This document shows positions 61,100 through 64,000 of a stretch of DNA of 64,000 bases, piece after piece (positions within the stretch are counted from its first letter, which is position 1; every line of letters begins with the position of its first letter). Location of the stretch: NCBI RefSeq assembly GCF_024494465.1, contig NZ_JAETXM010000007.1, forward strand, positions 93,790-157,789, in the 5' to 3' direction. Source of the stretch: Bacillus sp. V3B (lineage in GTDB: Bacteria; Bacillota; Bacilli; Bacillales; Cytobacillaceae). Under the pieces are notes generated by a model that did no database searches, was not told the origin of the DNA, and was given only the letters and a program-made list of their open reading frames with translations. A program made the position numbers and the translations under genes.

Positions 61100-62345
61100 T
61101 TATATAAAGGAATGCTAGAATCTTCAATTTTAACATTCATATTAAACACCTTAGATTTATTTTTAGGGCATTGGTATGTCAACCCTAAACTAGATAACTT
61201 TTTTAAGGTGTTCAAGTTGTAATCAATCGGACTTACATAACCAAGTGTCCCATGAATTCGTATGTGATTAAACCAATGGACATAGTCCTGTAATTCCCTT
61301 GTTCATTCTTCTAAACGATTAAAATGTTGACCTTTCACAAACTCTGTTTTGATGATTTTAAACGTTGCTTCAGCTACGGCATTGTCATACGGGTAGCCCT
61401 TCATGCTTAAAGATCGTTGAATATGAAATGTCTTTAAAGCATCGTCCATCAGCTTATTTTTAAACTCATTTCCACGACCCGTATGAAAAAGCTGGATTTT
61501 ACGGAGATCGACCTTGATGGAGGCGAATGCACGATAGACGAGTCATGCATCTTTGTTTGGTCCTGTACTGAAGCCTACGATTTCTGGATTAAAGAGATCA
61601 ACAAATACACATACGTAATGCCATTTTTTATTGACTCTTACGTAGGTCAAATCGCTGACGACCACTGTCATTTCTTCTTCCTGGTCGAACGCGCGGTTCA
61701 GTTCATTTTTCTGTTCGGATTCATTACATGATTTGGTATGAGGCTTAAATTGAGCTACAGTATACGATGAGATAAGGCCCTGCTCTTGCATAATACGGCC
61801 AATTCTTCATCTAGAAACGATGAGACCACGTTTCTTTAGTTCTACTTTAATTTTACGTGTTCCATAATTCTGACGGTTCGTATGGAAAATATCGATTATA
61901 TCCGAAGTAATATCATCCTCTGTTGATCTTTCTTTCGCCTCATGATAATAGGTGCTTCTAGGGATTTGCAGGACTTTGCACATGGCTGATATCGAGTATT
62001 TATGTTGATTATTCTTGATCACATTTACTTTCGTCCTAGTATCAGCGCTCCTTGCTTTAAAATGTCATTTTCCATTTCAAGTTGCTTATTTCGCTTTCGG
62101 AGTTCCATCAGTTCCTTTTGTTCATCGGTTACATTGTCTTTTTCTTTAAAAGAACCAGAGTTCTGACTCTGACCCACCCACTTATCTAAAGAAGAAGGAG
62201 TCAGACCATACTCACGAATAATCTCTTTTCTTGGTTTCCCATTTTGGTACAGCTGCACGATTTGTTGTTTGAATTCTTCCGTAAATGTTCAGCGTTCTCT
62301 TTTGGCCATGTAGATTCTCCTCAAATGTAGTATCTGTAGTCTACT
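61100..62345 (-). mobile_element. Degenerate IS3-family element
   Basis: On the minus strand: OrfA-like helix-turn-helix and zipper (62258-62025, EIIREYGLTPSSLDKWVGQS; LRKRNKQLEMENDILKQGAL), then OrfB pieces (62022-61807, KYSISAMCKVLQIPRSTYYH; 61791-61543, VVVSDLTYVRVNKKWHYVCV with the first Asp; then LFHTGRGNEFKNKLMDDALK, SLSMKGYPYDNAVAEATFKI and YVHWFNHIRIHGTLGYVSPI near 61500-61200). Several frameshifts and stops separate them. Non-functional. Confidence 0.88.
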
Positions 62346-62389
62346 TGACCTTAAAAATTCTGTCCAACTAAGTGTAGCCTATTCAACAA

Positions 62390-62760
62390 CGTCTCGCACC
62401 ATTCAGAAGTTCGTCAGTTTAACCTTTTATTATAGGTTCTTAAACATTCTCACCTTATTCATTCAACTCAAGCATCATGATTTACACCACCCCCGCGGGT
62501 AGGCCTTTCGTCAGCTTAACCTGTTACGGTAAATTCTCACGCCTTTTCACCGAGCTTATAATATTATCATTCTTACTAAATCAAATGCTATTCGACTAAG
62601 AGAGAGCCCTTCAAGGCGTTACCCCATCATTTGACTCTTCGATATAACCCTTCAGTTCCTTAAATATGGAACTGTCTAACCTTTACCAGAGAGATGTGAC
62701 CATCCTCAATTTAAATTAGAAACGTTTCACACAAAGAAAGGCGCCCTATAATGGAATAAA
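62390..62760 (-). ncRNA. Candidate structured RNA
   Basis: A GC-richer, gene-free block with many pairings on the minus strand: CAGTTCC/GGAACTG (perfect), ACGCCTT/AAGGCGT closing a larger loop, TCAAATG/CATTTGA, CTACCC/GGGTGG, and GGTTAAGCTGACGAAAGGCC with a related GGTTAAACTGACGAAC further on. It ends GAATGGTGCGAGACG at the edge of the IS3 relic; a related GCACTCGTACCATTCAG lies at about 56192. Could be an omega-RNA-type IS605 end or a large plasmid RNA. Confidence 0.4.
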
Positions 62761-63109
62761 AAAATAGAGAAACAGATACAACCTAGCTTATTTTTCTTTA
62801 AGTAACGCCCCTGTTACTTAAAGTGAATTAGTTCACAATGCTATTGTTCTCATTCGACGTTTTGTGTTGGTACCTCTGGATATTTCGATTTACATACGGT
62901 AAGTTTTAGTCGTATTTCCTGTTAAATATAATGCAAACTTTGTCGCAATATTGATCAAATATTAACTTTTTTCGAACTGAGTAGTAATATATTTGTCCCT
63001 CTAATCCTATTTATTTCTCTCATATAACAAAGTTAATGTAAAATGAATATTCCCCGTCATATTACTGAATAATATTACTTGTGTTCTAATCCTTTAAAAG
63101 GAGTAATAA

Positions 63110-63655
63110 ATGAATGTTCAAAAAATGATAAGGGGTGTAGTAATGGGAATTTTAAGTGGTAACCCACAGGATGAACCGATGCACTATGGTGAGGTTATTG
63201 GAACTTGGACTCATCTTTTGACAAACAATGGTCTTATTGCTGCCTACCAGTCTTATATTAATCACACAGGTGATCATGACTTAAAAAAACTTATTGAAGA
63301 ATCTATTCAAGGTATGAAAAACGAAAACCAACAATTGCAAGAACTTCTTAAAACAAATGGGATCGGCTTACCACCAGCACCCCCAGATCGTCCAAATGCA
63401 AATTTAGAGAATATCCCTGTCGGGGTGAGGTTTACTGATCCCGAAATTAGCGCAGCTGTTTCCAAGGACGTTGCTGCTGCACTAGTAACTTGTAGCCAAG
63501 TAATGGGCCAGAGTATTCGAGAGGATATTGCCATGATGTATGGTCAGTTTCATTTAGCCAAGGCTCAATTTGGCTTAAAAATGTTAAAGTTAAATAAGGA
63601 AAAAGGTTGGTTGATTCCTCCACCACTTCACTATAGTGAATCTAAAGATTGCTAG
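63110..63655 (+). CDS. DUF3231-family protein
   Basis: 181 residues with AAAAGGAG before the ATG. The family pattern is seen in LSGNPQDEPMHYGEVIGTWT, NGLIAAYQSYINHTGDHDLK, KLIEESIQGMKNENQQLQEL and IREDIAMMYGQFHLAKAQFG: two four-helix bundle-like halves. The family is common in Bacillus and linked to spore coat proteins of the CotF type. Stands alone between the structured-RNA region and the right-edge IS605-type end. Confidence 0.85.
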   Translation: MNVQKMIRGVVMGILSGNPQDEPMHYGEVIGTWTHLLTNNGLIAAYQSYINHTGDHDLKKLIEESIQGMKNENQQLQELLKTNGIGLPPAPPDRPNANLENIPVGVRFTDPEISAAVSKDVAAALVTCSQVMGQSIREDIAMMYGQFHLAKAQFGLKMLKLNKEKGWLIPPPLHYSESKDC

Positions 63656-63745
63656 TGAAGCCTACACCTCACATGAGGTATTTTTTAATTTCCGCTTTTA
63701 ACTTATTATTTCCTTCGCAGTTCTGATCTAATGCGACATAATAGC

Positions 63746-64000
63746 TTGAACTACCCACCACTTAATTTCTGACGAAATTTGAAGTGGGGGATTCCTGCGA
63801 ACTCGGTTCTATCGAACAGATATTGAGCAGGCTAACCCCGTCGCACCGACGGTTACTAATTTAGCCTCCTGCCGGTCATGCAAACTTGTACGTTGACTCG
63901 CCACACGTCCTACTTTAGCTAAGGATTAGCAACTTCGATACGTGTGGGACGAAAGAACGTTGAAGATTTTACCTAGCAGACGTTTTTCCTGCTAGAACCT
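63746..64000 (-). ncRNA. Right end of an IS605/IS1341-type element with omega-RNA-like scaffold
   Basis: Minus strand: CTGCTAGGTAAAATCTTCAA, a TCGTCCCACACGTATCGAAG...GGACGTGTGGCGA stem, GAGGCTAAATTAGTAACCG, ACGGGGTTAGCCTGCTCAAT, GTTCGCAGGAATCCCCCACT and the end GTGGTGGGTAGTTCAA at 63746. This is the shape of the RNA made from the 3-prime end of TnpB genes; tnpB itself would lie beyond 64000. A guide would be read from the flank below 63746 (GCTATTATGTCGCATTAGAT). Confidence 0.6.

Overview
The window looks like a large, mosaic plasmid (or plasmid-derived island) of a spore-forming Bacillaceae, most likely a Priestia/Bacillus megaterium-type host. The sequence is AT-rich with strong AGGAGG-type ribosome sites and frequent TTG/GTG starts. 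It carries at least two theta-type replication initiators with origin repeats inside the gene, a separate Rep_3/RepB replicon with upstream iterons, a mobilisation locus (relaxase, nested MobB-like gene, MobC), several sporulation-linked genes (Spo0E-like, YppF, DUF4183, DUF3231, Cse60-like) and many insertion-sequence relics. Genus assignment is inference from gene families I recognise; no 16S or other marker is present. Layout: (1) 1-16.9 kb is a catabolic region. An acyl-CoA dehydrogenase relic and an IS6 relic precede two IclR regulators, divergent from pobA (4-hydroxybenzoate 3-hydroxylase) and an extradiol LigB-type dioxygenase resembling protocatechuate 2,3-dioxygenase, then a decayed semialdehyde dehydrogenase. 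On the minus strand a tightly spaced operon (aryl-alcohol dehydrogenase, MFS importer, aldehyde dehydrogenase, metallo-beta-lactamase-fold hydrolase, diiron ferritin-like protein) is followed by a small unknown gene and a TauE/SafE exporter. Together these suggest aryl alcohol to aldehyde to 4-hydroxybenzoate to protocatechuate to ring cleavage; lower-pathway genes are absent from the window. ROK and LysR regulators and a two-gene chromate transporter close the region. (2) 17-24.4 kb holds a broken IS66, a nitrilase with a MocR regulator and matching direct-repeat operators, two broken aminotransferase genes, and yppF. (3) 24.4-31.5 kb holds small plasmid genes, the first RepM-like replicon and the mobilisation region. 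(4) 31.6-42.4 kb is an unusual accessory zone: short gene modules (membrane proteins, a mannose-lectin-like protein, Cys-rich small proteins, alternating-dyad proteins) are separated by sites resembling dif/Xer recombination sites, hairpins and a dispersed roughly 75-bp palindromic repeat. (5) 42.5-45.7 kb holds the RepB replicon flanked by inverted copies of a two-gene cassette of alternating-dyad proteins. (6) 46-53 kb holds a serine recombinase, a 445-bp inverted-repeat-bounded element with three phased palindromes, a second RepM-like replicon (inverted relative to the first) and a rep fragment interrupted by a MITE-like element. (7) 53.5-64 kb holds DUF4183 genes, a second yppF copy, an intact IS3-family element, IS6 and IS3 relics, a PHB-depolymerase-type esterase, a Spo0E-like phosphatase, a candidate structured RNA, DUF3231, and at the right edge the end of an IS605/TnpB-type element with its omega-RNA-like segment. 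The most interesting signals are the dif-like sites delimiting gene modules, the duplicated alternating-dyad protein cassette, a duplicated promoter/cre small-RNA-like locus, and the phased palindrome cluster at 47.4 kb.
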